DNA of 64,000 nt from contig JAHHIE010000012.1 of NCBI GenBank assembly GCA_019358945.1, positions 58,959 to 122,958 on the forward strand, read 5' to 3'. Of this stretch, positions 8,903 to 18,347 are shown one piece after another (position 1 is the stretch's first letter; every line of letters starts with the position of its first letter). The translations under genes were made by a program, and so were the position numbers. The notes below the pieces were generated by a model. It saw only the letters and a program-made list of their open reading frames with translations, made no database searches and was not told the origin of the DNA. Origin of the DNA: Stenomitos rutilans HA7619-LM2 (GTDB lineage Bacteria; Cyanobacteriota; Cyanobacteriia; Leptolyngbyales; Leptolyngbyaceae).

Positions 8903-9630
8903 ATGAAATGCAAGAAAGGAGAGAAAAGAAATGTTGACTGGCCTTCATCAGCTAAAACGGCTAAGCACTCGATCGATAGCCAGATAAGCGTATTCATTTA
9001 CCTCTCTAACAACAAGTAAAAAACCATTAAAAATTTAGTAAATTAAACCAGCATCTTGACTTAAGTATTAATTAGCACATGTAAGTTGCAACGCACATAG
9101 CACCTTGGCGCTTAGCAAGCGCACTCTCATCAATCCCTGCTTAGCTGACAGATTTTTTGTTGTAGGTTGGGTTAAACGGCGTGAAAACCAACGCCAAGCT
9201 TGCTTTGGTTGGGCTACGCTAACGTTGACCTGACGACGAGGCTGCAAGGGTTTCCAGGCGTTTTATCAGTCATTTAGCATCCATCCATCCATCAGCCAAT
9301 AAAGTACTTTTGATGACAGAAATGAGTGTTTCTAAGTACTTCAATGACACGCTCTATGAAGTATTTAGAGCCTCGATATGTCGCTACAACAAACTTTTTG
9401 TGGTGATTTTGTTACGGGCCTAAGCGGATCAGTAAAGCGTTTCTGTTGAGTTACCTCGCTAAAGCTGCCTCTGTTGAATCAGAGTTAAGGTTTTGAGCAA
9501 TGATGGATACTGTAAGCGAATGTACCGTGCGAGGTCAAACAGATATTGACCACTCGCCTTGGAGCAACCAAAGCGTTGCACTCCAGTTAACTCTGCTTTA
9601 CTGTCTCAAGTGTTCTTAGCGATCGAACTC
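8903..9630. other. Intergenic region between divergent hpnI and dapL
   Basis: About 730 bp with no convincing gene. It should hold the promoters of the leftward hopanoid cluster and the rightward dapL. Around 9162-9235 is a GGTTGGGTTaAAC.../...GGTTGGGCTACGC segment of a dispersed cyanobacterial repeat type, related in style to the spacer at 38895-38985. No transcription factor site could be assigned by eye. Confidence 0.5.
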
Positions 9631-10866
9631 ATGGCTACCATTAACGACAACTATCTCAAACTCAAAGCAGGCTATCTGTTTCCCGAAATTGCGCGACGGG
9701 TAACCACTTTTGTAGACGCAAATCCTGACGCGAAGGTGATTCGGTTAGGCATCGGCGATGTGACAGAACCCCTGCCCGAAGCCTGCCGTGCAGCTATGAT
9801 CCAGGCTGTAGAAGATATGGGCGATCGTGCCAACTTCAAAGGTTACGGCCCAGAGCAAGGTTATGCCTGGTTGCGAGAAAAAATTGTCGCCCAAGATTTT
9901 CAGTCACGGGGCTGCAATGTTGACGCTTCGGAGATCTTCATCTCGGATGGCTCCAAGTGCGATTGCGGTAACATTCTTGATATTTTTGGCAGTAACAACC
10001 GCATTGCCGTAACTGATCCGGTCTATCCTGTGTATGTCGATACCAACGTGATGGCAGGGCATACGGGCGATGCGATCGAAAAAGGTGAATACGGCGGTTT
10101 AGTGTATCTGCCCATTACCGCCGAAAATCACTTTACGGCTGAGATTCCCACTCAGAAGATTGATCTGATCTACCTTTGCTTCCCCAACAACCCAACGGGT
10201 GCCACCGCTAGCAAAGAGCATTTACAAGCCTGGGTAGACTACGCCCGATCGCACGGCTCCATCATTTTCTTTGATGCGGCCTACGAAGCGTTCATTACCG
10301 ATTCAGCGATTCCCCATTCGATCTACGAAATTGAAGGCGCACGGGAATGCGCGATCGAATTTCGCTCCTTCTCCAAAAATGCAGGCTTCACAGGCACCCG
10401 TTGTGCCCTCACGGTTGTTCCTAAAACCCTCACTGGCAAAGCAGCTGATGGCTCTGATGTTGAACTGTGGAAGCTGTGGAATCGCCGCCAGTCTACAAAG
10501 TTTAACGGCGTTTCGTACATCGTGCAGCGAGGAGCCGAAGCCGTCTACTCACCAGCAGGACAGACACAAACCAAAACGCTAGTCAACTTTTACATGGCAA
10601 ACGCCAGCATCATTCGCGAACAGCTCACTGCGGCGGGTCTGACCGTATATGGTGGTGTCAATGCACCCTACGTATGGGTGCAAACCCCCAATAGTCTTTC
10701 AAGCTGGGACTTTTTCGATAAGCTGCTGCACACCTGCCATGTGGTTGGTACACCCGGTTCAGGCTTTGGTGCAGCGGGCGAAGGCTACTTCCGCCTTTCA
10801 GCCTTTAATAGCCGCGAGAACGTAGAAGAAGCCATGAAGCGGATTACAGCAACGTTTAAGGACTAG
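9631..10866 (+). CDS. dapL: LL-diaminopimelate aminotransferase DapL
   Basis: A 411-residue fold-type I PLP aminotransferase. DapL converts tetrahydrodipicolinate and glutamate directly to LL-diaminopimelate, the lysine/peptidoglycan shortcut used by cyanobacteria, plants and chlamydiae. The protein begins [20 protein letters not shown], typical of the family, so the ATG at 9631 is chosen over an in-frame upstream ATG at 9559. The PLP lysine lies in [12 protein letters not shown] and the glycine-rich [13 protein letters not shown] stretch is near the N-terminus. It is monocistronic here, followed by a repeat-rich spacer. Confidence 0.96.
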   Translation: MATINDNYLKLKAGYLFPEIARRVTTFVDANPDAKVIRLGIGDVTEPLPEACRAAMIQAVEDMGDRANFKGYGPEQGYAWLREKIVAQDFQSRGCNVDASEIFISDGSKCDCGNILDIFGSNNRIAVTDPVYPVYVDTNVMAGHTGDAIEKGEYGGLVYLPITAENHFTAEIPTQKIDLIYLCFPNNPTGATASKEHLQAWVDYARSHGSIIFFDAAYEAFITDSAIPHSIYEIEGARECAIEFRSFSKNAGFTGTRCALTVVPKTLTGKAADGSDVELWKLWNRRQSTKFNGVSYIVQRGAEAVYSPAGQTQTKTLVNFYMANASIIREQLTAAGLTVYGGVNAPYVWVQTPNSLSSWDFFDKLLHTCHVVGTPGSGFGAAGEGYFRLSAFNSRENVEEAMKRITATFKD

Positions 10867-10879
10867 TGTTCGAGTGGTC

Positions 10880-11160
10880 AGGAGGTTGGGGAAGCGGAGG
10901 AGGCTAGGGGAGCCGGGAAAGCGGAGGAGGCTAAGGGGAGCCGAGAAGGCTAGGGGAGGCTAGGGGAGAGGAGGAGAAAGGAGTTGTTACAAAGTCCTTC
11001 GGGCAACCAAGAAAGGTTTTTACCTTTAAAGCCTTTTGGCATCCAAGAAGAGAAGAAAGCGCTAGCTGACCGCTGACTGCTAATTGCTCAAGCAACTCAA
11101 AACGTTCCCTTAGCTTCCCCGGCCTCCTCCGCTCTCCTAGCTTCCCCGGCCTGCTCTCTG
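10880..11160. repeat. Purine-rich and complementary pyrimidine-rich repeat tracts between convergent genes
   Basis: Downstream of dapL, 10890-10980 is a run of GGAGGCTAGGGGAGCC-type units. At 11107-11155 the complementary CCGGCCTCCTCCGCTCTCCTAGCTTCC-type run appears. The two halves could pair as a long imperfect hairpin between the convergent dapL and ruvC genes and so act as a two-way terminator or RNA stabiliser. The middle carries CCTTCGGGCAACC.../...GGCATCC and a GCTGACCGCTGACTGCT tract. Confidence 0.7.
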
Positions 11161-11163
11161 GTC

Positions 11164-11655
11164 TTAATTCTGAAACCAGGCTGTCAGCGCAACGGCTAAT
11201 CCATCGGCGGCATCGTCTGGTTTCGGAATTTGGTCTAAATTAAGCTCGCGGGTAACAGCGGTTTGCACTTGATGCTTATCGGCATTGCCATATCCGGTCA
11301 GTGCTTGCTTGATTTGAGCCGGGGTGAACTCGATATACGTCGCGTTGTATTGTGCCAGCACCAGCATGACCACACCACGAGCTTGTGCCACCGCGATCGT
11401 GTTGCCCATGCGGTAGAAAAAAAGCTTCTCGATCGCCACCAGATCGGGTTGCCACTGCTTCATCAGCGTATGCAGATCGTCATGAATGATAATCAACCGT
11501 TGCCCAATTTCCTGACCTGCTGGAGTCTGTACCACACCATAATCTAGGACAGACACCGGAGCTTCAGTTTCACCCCTTGCCAGCCCTGAACACTCGATCG
11601 CGCCAAACCCCAACGTCGCCAGCCCTGGATCGAGTCCGAGAATCCGCTTTTGCAT
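11164..11655 (-). CDS. ruvC: Crossover junction endodeoxyribonuclease RuvC
   Basis: A 163-residue Holliday-junction resolvase of the RNase H fold. The acidic active-site residues are visible: Asp in LGLDPG at the N-terminus, Glu in LVAIEKLFF, and the C-terminal aspartates in [12 protein letters not shown]; the NADKHQV motif is also present. The open frame continues upstream to 11775, but family members start at M(Q)KRILGLDPG, so the ATG at 11655 is used. RuvA and RuvB are not adjacent, which is usual in cyanobacteria. Confidence 0.95.
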   Translation of the reverse strand: MQKRILGLDPGLATLGFGAIECSGLARGETEAPVSVLDYGVVQTPAGQEIGQRLIIIHDDLHTLMKQWQPDLVAIEKLFFYRMGNTIAVAQARGVVMLVLAQYNATYIEFTPAQIKQALTGYGNADKHQVQTAVTRELNLDQIPKPDDAADGLAVALTAWFQN

Positions 11656-11878
11656 AGAGGTTTGAGTGTTACATGGAGAGAGCGATAAACATGCTGTGCA
11701 GCTTCGGTTTCTGTAGTAGCAGTCGTCTGAAGAGTAATTGCTGGCATTTACAACTAGGTAGATTGGAGGAAGCAATGAGGTAGCTGCCTGGAAGTTATTG
11801 GTGAAGCGATCTCAAAGTATCTTTAAGGTGAGTGTTAAGCTAGCCAACGGCAAGAAATTTGACCAGGTAAGCAAGCTT

Positions 11879-12352
11879 ATGGCTAAAGTTCATCTTCGCA
11901 AAATAACGCGAGAGAATTTCCACGCGTGCCTGAATCTTCAGGTGACTGAGGTGCAGAGGAGATTGGTTGCGACAGCCACCCAATCTCTCGCAGAAGCCTA
12001 TATTGATCCCAATCTTTTTCCTTTGGCTATCTACGATGCTGCGGCATGTGGCTATGAACAACCTGAAGTACCACTGATTGGGTTCACGATGTATGAAATT
12101 GTTGCGGGTGTAGGGTTTATTATGCGGTTAATGGTTGATCAAAAGTACCAGAGGCAAGGCTATGGACGAGCCACCATGATTGAGGTGATTCGTCGTCTCA
12201 AGCTACATCCTGAAGTTGAGATCATTGCGACCAGTTATCAAAAAGAGAATGAGATCGCTGCAAGGTTGTATCAGAGTTTGGGATTTTGGCAATGGAACAT
12301 TTCTTTCGCCATTTCTCACCCGACAGAAGTGTATGTAAAACTCGAAGACTGA
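11879..12352 (+). CDS. GNAT-family N-acetyltransferase
   Basis: A 157-residue acetyltransferase with the acetyl-CoA signature RLMVDQKYQRQGYGRATM, then the ENEIAARLYQSLGFWQW strand-helix block typical of small-molecule GNATs. The frame is open from a TTG at 11798, which would add 27 residues of poor similarity; the ATG at 11879 is preferred. The acceptor could be a polyamine, an amino acid or an antibiotic. It stands alone between ruvC (divergent) and chlI (convergent). Confidence 0.8.
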   Translation: MAKVHLRKITRENFHACLNLQVTEVQRRLVATATQSLAEAYIDPNLFPLAIYDAAACGYEQPEVPLIGFTMYEIVAGVGFIMRLMVDQKYQRQGYGRATMIEVIRRLKLHPEVEIIATSYQKENEIAARLYQSLGFWQWNISFAISHPTEVYVKLED

Positions 12353-12390
12353 GGATATTCGTGTTCAACTCCTCACTCCTCCCCTCTCAC

Positions 12391-13497
12391 TTATTCTCCC
12401 CCTTCCAGCCCAAACACCTGATTAAAGACCTTCTCCACCTTGTAGCCAGAGTCGATCGACTCCAAAGGGTCTTTCCGCAGGCGATGGCGCAGACAAAGGG
12501 TGACGACGCGGCGAATATCCTGCACTGTGACTTCATCGCGTCCTTCAAAAGCGGTTAAGGCTTTGGCCGCACGATTGGTCACAATGTCGCCTCGCAGACC
12601 ATCTACATCCAACTCAGAGCAAACCTGAGAGATTTTGACGCGCAGATCGTGGTCGATCGCCACGCTTTTGAGCCGCTCTTGAGCCACCACCAACTGCTGT
12701 TGCAATGCATCCTGCTGTGGCTGGCAGGCATCGAGGAAGGCTTGTGGATCTTGATCAAACTCGGTGCGCTGCTCCACAATTTGCACCCGAAGCGCGGGTT
12801 CTTTCACTGTACGAATTTCGGCGTGCATCCCAAAGCGATCGAGCAATTGGGGACGCAATTCGCCTTCTTCCGGGTTGCCAGAACCGACCAGCACAAACCG
12901 CGCGGGATGCCGTACCGAAATCCCTTCTCGCTCTACCGTGTTCCACCCAGAGGCAGCCGAATCCAGCAGCACGTCTACTAAATGGTCGTCCAGCAGGTTA
13001 ACCTCATCCACGTAGAGAATGCCCCGATTTGCCTTCGCCAGCAGTCCCGGTTCAAAGGCTTTCACCCCTTCCGAAAGCGCTTTTTCAATGTCAATGGTGC
13101 CGCAAACCCGATCTTCTGTTGCACCCAGCGGCAAATCCACCATCGTGATCTTTTTCTTCGTCACAGAAATCTCTGTGCCCTGTTCCATTTGCTGCCGTAC
13201 TGCATCGCCCATCATTTCAGGGTCGTGGGGATGGCTGTTAAACGGGTCATCTGTCACCACATCAATTTCTGGCAGCAAGTCCGCCAGTGCGCGAATGGTT
13301 GTGGATTTGCCCGTGCCCCGATCGCCCATAATCATGACTCCACCAATCTTTGGGTCAATGACATTGAGCAAGAGCGCTAACTTCATTTCCTCCTGCCCGA
13401 CGATCGCCGTAAACGGGAACACCGGACGACGACGGGTAAACGAGGATTGCACCGATCGACCATTCTCAGCAGTAACGGGATTCGCAATAAGACTCAC
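12391..13497 (-). CDS. chlI: Magnesium chelatase subunit ChlI
   Basis: A 368-residue AAA+ ATPase subunit of the chelatase that inserts Mg2+ into protoporphyrin IX, the committed step to chlorophyll. Visible parts: the N-terminal [17 protein letters not shown] motif, Walker [10 protein letters not shown] (about residues 58-66), Walker [15 protein letters not shown], and the [23 protein letters not shown] sensor region. The start is a GTG at 13497 with AGG about nine bases upstream. Length matches the family. The ChlD and ChlH genes are elsewhere. Confidence 0.96.
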   Translation of the reverse strand: MSLIANPVTAENGRSVQSSFTRRRPVFPFTAIVGQEEMKLALLLNVIDPKIGGVMIMGDRGTGKSTTIRALADLLPEIDVVTDDPFNSHPHDPEMMGDAVRQQMEQGTEISVTKKKITMVDLPLGATEDRVCGTIDIEKALSEGVKAFEPGLLAKANRGILYVDEVNLLDDHLVDVLLDSAASGWNTVEREGISVRHPARFVLVGSGNPEEGELRPQLLDRFGMHAEIRTVKEPALRVQIVEQRTEFDQDPQAFLDACQPQQDALQQQLVVAQERLKSVAIDHDLRVKISQVCSELDVDGLRGDIVTNRAAKALTAFEGRDEVTVQDIRRVVTLCLRHRLRKDPLESIDSGYKVEKVFNQVFGLEGGE

Positions 13498-13566
13498 GGA
13501 CTTACCTGATGTTTGTTAAAACGTATAGATCACTGGCTTTCATTGTGCCATAGAGGGGGAGACGAA

Positions 13567-13591
13567 GTTTTGAGTTTTGAGTTTTGAGTTG
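13567..13591. repeat. Short tandem heptamer repeat, GTTTTGA type
   Basis: Three to four head-to-tail copies of GTTTTGA lie in the spacer upstream of chlI. The same heptamer occurs at 14681-14710, 40211-40262 and 59623-59672. Confidence 0.85.
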
Positions 13592-13657
13592 GCAGAGAGG
13601 AGGTTAAGAGAGCTTTGAGTGGGCCTTTAGCCTTCCTTCATCCCTCTCTCCCACTCC

Positions 13658-14074
13658 CTACTCCCCATTCCTCACTCCCGGATCATCCCCAAACCGCGTA
13701 ATGTCGTCCTCACCCAAATATTCGCCGTTCTGCACCTCAATCATCACAAGCGGAATGACACCAGGATTTTCGACGCGATGGGGGGTACACATGGGTACGT
13801 AGGTTGATTGCTTTTGCATCAGGATCGTTTCTTGACCGTCGCAAATGACTTTTGCGGTGCCCGAAACGACGATCCAGTGTTCGCTGCGGTGGTAGTGCAT
13901 CTGGGTACTGATGTGCTGACTGGGTGCCAGTTCAATACGGTTGATGCGGTAGTGGTCGCTTTCTTCTAACAGCGTAACGGTGCCCCAGGGTCGTAGTCGA
14001 ATCGTGTCAGAGTCTACAGGTTGTGAGTGCGGGAGGTCGCGATCGTCAGGTTCGCCCATACTTCTTTCGCCCAT
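13658..14074 (-). CDS. Cupin, mannose-6-phosphate isomerase type II C-terminal-like
   Basis: A small single-domain cupin (about 138 residues from the ATG at 14074). It contains the metal-binding MHYHRSEHWIVVSGTAKV block and a second motif (PHRVENPG) of the mannose-6-phosphate isomerase C-terminal family. Known relatives are either isomerase domains of GDP-mannose enzymes or free-standing proteins of unsettled role. The frame is open to 14161, but the extra N-terminus is encoded by low-complexity repeat-like DNA. An ATG at 14059 is equally possible. Confidence 0.75.
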   Translation of the reverse strand: MGERSMGEPDDRDLPHSQPVDSDTIRLRPWGTVTLLEESDHYRINRIELAPSQHISTQMHYHRSEHWIVVSGTAKVICDGQETILMQKQSTYVPMCTPHRVENPGVIPLVMIEVQNGEYLGEDDITRFGDDPGVRNGE

Positions 14075-14174
14075 GCTTTTATCTACCAAAATCCACAAAT
14101 CCATCATGCCGGATCGTCGGCGTTTTTCCCCTATCTCCCAAACCCTGTACCCTACATCCACTGCTGATTAGCGC

Positions 14175-14669
14175 CTATTTTTGGTTTGTTTCGCGCTCTG
14201 AAGCAGGCGATCGGCCAAAGCTGGCAATCAACAGACAGACAATCCCGATGTTGATAAACGTATCTGCCACGTTAAAGACTGGAAAGCGAATCAGCCGAAA
14301 ATCCAGAAAGTCAATCACTTCGCCGACCAGAAAGCGATCGATGCCATTCCCCAACGCTCCTGACAAGATGAGACCATAGCCAACCTGCTCCCACCGATTG
14401 AGCGCAAATCTTTTTGACCATGCCAGCAGCATCAACCCAATGCTGACACCCAGCGAAAGCCAACGTAGCCAGATAGAACCACCCGGAAAGATGCTAAAGG
14501 CCGCACCGGGGTTTAACTCGTAAGTAAAGTGAAACACACCCGGTAGTACCGGAATCGAATAGTGCAGAATTGGCGGAAAAATATAGGTGACAAACAAGAT
14601 CTTGGTCAGGCGATCGAGCGCCAGACCCACAACAGCAGCTATCCAGAAAAAGCGATTCTTAAAAAACAT
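14175..14669 (-). CDS. lspA: Lipoprotein signal peptidase LspA
   Basis: A 164-residue integral membrane aspartic peptidase that cleaves prolipoprotein signal peptides. The catalytic aspartates lie in the two conserved blocks GNGIDRFLVGEVIDF and FNVADTFINIG, with four membrane segments. The frame is open to 14717, but those extra residues (NSKLRTQNSKL) are the translation of the GTTTTGA repeat tract, so MFFKNRFFWIAAV at 14669 is the likely start. No strong ribosome binding site is left there, which suggests that repeat insertion has altered the 5' region. Confidence 0.93.
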   Translation of the reverse strand: MFFKNRFFWIAAVVGLALDRLTKILFVTYIFPPILHYSIPVLPGVFHFTYELNPGAAFSIFPGGSIWLRWLSLGVSIGLMLLAWSKRFALNRWEQVGYGLILSGALGNGIDRFLVGEVIDFLDFRLIRFPVFNVADTFINIGIVCLLIASFGRSPASERETNQK

Positions 14670-14680
14670 GGGTGCAGGAA

Positions 14681-14795
14681 GTTTTGAGTTTTGAGTTCTA
14701 AGTTTTGAGTTAATCATTGATTTGTTGCGTCCTCTGCTCCCCCTGCTCCCTCTGCTTCCCCTGCTCCCTTTACCTTCTACCTTCTGTCTTCTCTT
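14681..14795. repeat. GTTTTGA repeats followed by CTGCTCCC/CTTCTGC pyrimidine tract
   Basis: Four degenerate GTTTTGA units (14681-14710), a short unique piece, then a 60-bp tract of CTCCCTCTGCTTCCCCTG-like units (14730-14795) fill the spacer between bioY and lspA. Confidence 0.85.
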
Positions 14796-14803
14796 TCAGG
14801 CTA

Positions 14804-15382
14804 TCAGTAAAACATCAAATGGCGCAGCGTGAAGGCAAGTACCGTCACGGCACAGACGATCGCAAATTGCCCTGGCAGCGGGTAGAGCGAATACTTCATC
14901 AATAGCTGCTCTAACGGTAAGCCAGCCGTATTGACGAGCTTGAGTCCATAGGTTGCCGTCATGTACAGCATGCCTGTTACATGAATGCTCAGTAGCCCAC
15001 ACAGGCAGCTAAACGCAAGGGATTCCAACTTCGGTGACGCTTTGAATGCTAGATAACCACACAGCCATGCACCAGGGATAAAGCCCAGAATGTAGCCAAA
15101 GCTAGGTTCCTTGAGGTAGCCAAAACCGCCCCCCTGCGAAAAGACTGGAAACCAGGTCAACCCCAGCATGATGTAGGCGATTTGGGAGAGTGCAGCAGCA
15201 TTCTTGCCGCCGAGACATCCCACCAGCAAAGCCGCCCCAAATTGGTACGTAACGCCTAGTGAGTGGGTCTGAATGTTGCCTGCTCCTAGCGTTGGGGTTG
15301 CCAGAAAGGCTTCCAGAAAGGTGCCCCCGATCGTCAGGATGAGACCAATGAGTGCCCACAGCAATTCAGTGGAAAAAGCCAT
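14804..15382 (-). CDS. bioY: BioY-type biotin transporter substrate-binding subunit
   Basis: About 192 residues from the ATG at 15382, with five to six hydrophobic helices. The GGGFGYLKEPSFGYILGFIPGAWLCGYLA block is a BioY hallmark. BioY is the S component of ECF-type biotin uptake systems; it works alone or with an AT-T module, which is not nearby. The frame is open to 15478 but then reads through a 25-bp tandem duplication, so the internal start MAFSTELLW is preferred. Confidence 0.85.
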   Translation of the reverse strand: MAFSTELLWALIGLILTIGGTFLEAFLATPTLGAGNIQTHSLGVTYQFGAALLVGCLGGKNAAALSQIAYIMLGLTWFPVFSQGGGFGYLKEPSFGYILGFIPGAWLCGYLAFKASPKLESLAFSCLCGLLSIHVTGMLYMTATYGLKLVNTAGLPLEQLLMKYSLYPLPGQFAIVCAVTVLAFTLRHLMFY

Positions 15383-15428
15383 GACGTCCAAAAGTAAAAG
15401 TGTAGAAGCAAACGGCAGCAGAGTCCAA

Positions 15429-15478
15429 TTATGAAAAAGCAGACCGTGTACATTTATGAAAAAGCAGACCGTGTACAT
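15429..15478. repeat. Perfect 25-bp tandem duplication between bioY and the FkbM gene
   Basis: The 25-mer beginning TTATGAAAAAGCAGACC and ending GTGTACAT occurs twice with no gap (15429-15453 and 15454-15478), in the spacer between divergently transcribed genes. Each unit ends with the palindrome TGTACA. It could be a duplicated operator or promoter part, or a recent replication-slippage event. Confidence 0.95.
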
Positions 15479-15527
15479 TAAGCGCGATCGCAGGGCAGAC
15501 TAGCAGGGTGAAACTGTTCTTACCCTC

Positions 15528-17105
15528 ATGAACACGTCCCCCTATACCAAGCTTTATTGGCAGTACCTTCAGGGCATCTGCCCGTCGATCGCACCTGCAT
15601 CATTGCCTACCATCCAGGTCGCCCTCGAAGCCACCAACTGGGAGGAGCCACAGTCCCCTCTAGAGTGGAACAACTATGGTGTGCTTGCCCTGATTGAAGC
15701 AGAGCAAGCAACTGATCTTGATTTGCGTAGGCTCTATGTAGAAACTGCGATCGATGCCTTTAATCAAGGTGCCAACGCCCATCCGCTCTGTGCAGCGCAT
15801 CTTGCCCTTACGTACAGTCTCGTAGGCGAAACCCAAATTTCTGGTCAGATTGCCCTTGCCAACTTTGTTCAGATCGTCCAGCCGCTCTATACTCGATCGG
15901 AGTCCCTAGCGCCTGGATTAATCTATCTACCATTGAGCCACTTTCATGAAACGCTGTCGCCGCGTCTTATACCAGTGGTGCAGCAAGAAGATGGCTTACA
16001 CCAAGCTCTTTTACTGTTGGGTGACGTGCTTAGCTACCAGTTGCAAACCGTATTTTATAACGAGGTTGGACAGCGATTTCTACACCTGGCTGTTCATATG
16101 ACACCAATGTCTGTCATAAACAATTTGCTGTTAGGAATCTCAGGTTGCATGAACGAGAAATGGGAAAGTTTGCTCCATCTCCATCGCGCCCAACAGCTAG
16201 CACCAGACCATCCGAAGATTCTGCAAGCGCTTTATCTGGCATACCGAGATCGCCAACAAGCAGCATCAGCAAACATGTGGCTGGAAACGGCTCAAACACG
16301 TTGCTTAGAAACTACTAATCCAGATCATGTGCAATGGACAACGCTAGCTAACGATTGTCCTTTTACCTACGTTGCTTTCGACACCATCCTGTTAGCCGTA
16401 AGAGCCAGCCTTTTGACGATTACAACTGGAGTTTTACTGGCAAAAGGGGATTGGTTTGAGGCAGAAATGGAGTTTTGGCGCAACCAAATACAGCCAGGAA
16501 TGACAGTGATTGATGTGGGCGCAAACGTGGGTGTTTATGCCTTCAGTGCAGCTCGACGAGTGGGTGAAACAGGCCGTGTCTTAGCAGTAGAACCATTCTT
16601 AGATTGCGTCCAATGTCTACAACAAACCTGCGCTATCAATCAGTTTCACTGGGTCAACGTGATTGCAGGGGCGGCGAGCGATCGCAACCATACGGCTCGT
16701 TTAGCAATCAATCCAGCCAGTGAATTAAATCGATTGATTGAAGCTGATGGAGATCTAGATATAGAGCAAACAGAAACTGTGTCTTGCTTTACCCTTGATT
16801 ATCTAGTTGAACAAGCAGCTATAACGCATGTAGATTTTCTCAAAATCGATGTTGAAGGCCATGAACTTCAGGTCTTAACAGGAAGCGAAAAAATTCTCAC
16901 TGAATATATGCCAACGATTCTTTACGAAAATATTGGCTTTGGTGAAGCTGCGAACTTAGATGCTGCCGAATTTTTACAGGCAAAAGGCTATCTACTCTTC
17001 TACTATGTTCCCTACGTTCAAACACTTTCTCGACTTGAGACTCTATCAACTTTGCAGAATAGCCTTAACATCATTGCCGTTCATGCCAGTAAGGCCGGAT
17101 TATAG
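15528..17105 (+). CDS. TPR-containing FkbM-family methyltransferase
   Basis: A 525-residue protein. The first 290 residues or so are alpha-helical and TPR-like (for example HLALTYSLVGETQ and HRAQQLAPDHPKILQALYLAYRD). The C-terminal 230 residues form an FkbM-type SAM-dependent methyltransferase with motif I VIDVGANVGVYAFSA, motif II GRVLAVEP, and the family segment VDFLKIDVEGHELQVLTGSEKIL. FkbM enzymes O-methylate sugars and polyketides. With a GT4 and two OGT-like genes next to it, methylation of a glycan is the reasonable guess. Confidence 0.87.
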   Translation: MNTSPYTKLYWQYLQGICPSIAPASLPTIQVALEATNWEEPQSPLEWNNYGVLALIEAEQATDLDLRRLYVETAIDAFNQGANAHPLCAAHLALTYSLVGETQISGQIALANFVQIVQPLYTRSESLAPGLIYLPLSHFHETLSPRLIPVVQQEDGLHQALLLLGDVLSYQLQTVFYNEVGQRFLHLAVHMTPMSVINNLLLGISGCMNEKWESLLHLHRAQQLAPDHPKILQALYLAYRDRQQAASANMWLETAQTRCLETTNPDHVQWTTLANDCPFTYVAFDTILLAVRASLLTITTGVLLAKGDWFEAEMEFWRNQIQPGMTVIDVGANVGVYAFSAARRVGETGRVLAVEPFLDCVQCLQQTCAINQFHWVNVIAGAASDRNHTARLAINPASELNRLIEADGDLDIEQTETVSCFTLDYLVEQAAITHVDFLKIDVEGHELQVLTGSEKILTEYMPTILYENIGFGEAANLDAAEFLQAKGYLLFYYVPYVQTLSRLETLSTLQNSLNIIAVHASKAGL

Positions 17106-17133
17106 TCGAAGCAAGAGAACGTTATTTTAGCTT

Positions 17134-18297
17134 TCAACTTGTTGCTACACCTGCCACCAATGCAGACAAAACAGATTCTAATTGTTCAACAGCTTGTGTC
17201 TGGCTAAATTGAGACATTGCTTTTTTCTGACCCGCTTGAGACAGCCTTTGCCAAAGCTCTGGTTGTGCGGATAAGGAGGATAAACACTCAGCTAGATCAA
17301 AGGGATTTTCTGCTTCAAAGATTAGCCCATCTTGCCCATGTTCAACAATCTCAGAAGCACCGCCTGTACCGCTTGTTACCAACGTTAAACCAGCCGCCAT
17401 CGCCTCAATTTGACTAATTCCAAAGGGTTCTTCAAACCGGGATGGAAATGCAAGGATGTTGCAATCTTTGTAGAGTTGGCTAAGTGCTTGCCGCGATAAA
17501 ACACCAGGAAGATGAACAAAAGCTTGCATGCCTTCGGTTTCTATCAACTGTTGCAACGCCTGCACAAATTCAGGCAGAAATGTTCCACCCGCGATCGTGG
17601 CGGTAAATTTCACCCCAGAAGCATGCAGCAAACAGAGCGCTTCTACCAGCGTATCGGCACCTTTATAGGGCATAACAAGGCTGGCATAGGCAATGCGTAA
17701 ACAATCGCGAGGTGGTAACGTGGCCTGATAAAACTGCTCAACAGCGGCACCAGGATAGACAACCTGCGCGGTTCCAACCGGGTAGCCAAGTTGATGCATA
17801 TGCTGGCGAACCCAATCGCTGCACGTGATGTATCGATGCAGGCGATCCGATGGCGACTCCTCTACGACATAGCCTGGATGGGCATTCATCACGTAGTGAG
17901 CAACGGGAATATCGTTCGTGAGAAACGAGCGCAAAACAGCAATGCCAAAAAAGGTGATGTTTCCTGCCAGACAAAGATCAGGCTGAAACTGTTGCACTAT
18001 CTGCTGTACCGCTTTGAGGTTACGCGCCTGAATTGAGGCCAGCCGATCGGTCGGCAACCACTCTGCCCCTTGTTCGCCCCAGGTGCCCCCAAGCATCAAG
18101 TGCCGATATACTATAGGATTGAAGGCTGGTTCGGGACAGTTCGTGGCAATCTCTGGTGCGTCGCTGGTCAGCACAACGACGTGATGCCCTCGCTGCTTGA
18201 GCAAACTGGCAAAGTCTGCGATCGCCCGTTCATACCCGCCAATCACCTGAGGCGGGTAGAGATTGGTCAGCACTAAGATTTTGAGCGGTTTAACCAT
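17134..18297 (-). CDS. Glycosyltransferase family 4 (GT-B fold)
   Basis: A 387-residue retaining glycosyltransferase. The N-terminal glycine loop reads NLYPPQVIGGYERA, and the nucleotide-sugar domain carries FPSRFEEPFGISQIEAMAAGL, the EX7E motif of GT4. The ATG at 18297 is preceded by a GAGG ribosome binding site; the longer start at 18315 would lie across that site. It is convergent with the FkbM gene and lies about 50 bp downstream of the OGT-like gene, probably in one transcript. Donor and acceptor are unknown. Confidence 0.9.
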   Translation of the reverse strand: MVKPLKILVLTNLYPPQVIGGYERAIADFASLLKQRGHHVVVLTSDAPEIATNCPEPAFNPIVYRHLMLGGTWGEQGAEWLPTDRLASIQARNLKAVQQIVQQFQPDLCLAGNITFFGIAVLRSFLTNDIPVAHYVMNAHPGYVVEESPSDRLHRYITCSDWVRQHMHQLGYPVGTAQVVYPGAAVEQFYQATLPPRDCLRIAYASLVMPYKGADTLVEALCLLHASGVKFTATIAGGTFLPEFVQALQQLIETEGMQAFVHLPGVLSRQALSQLYKDCNILAFPSRFEEPFGISQIEAMAAGLTLVTSGTGGASEIVEHGQDGLIFEAENPFDLAECLSSLSAQPELWQRLSQAGQKKAMSQFSQTQAVEQLESVLSALVAGVATS

Positions 18298-18347
18298 AGC
18301 CTCAAAAGTCAGCAACGTCGCAATAATGGGCTTGAAAAAGGTCTAAA

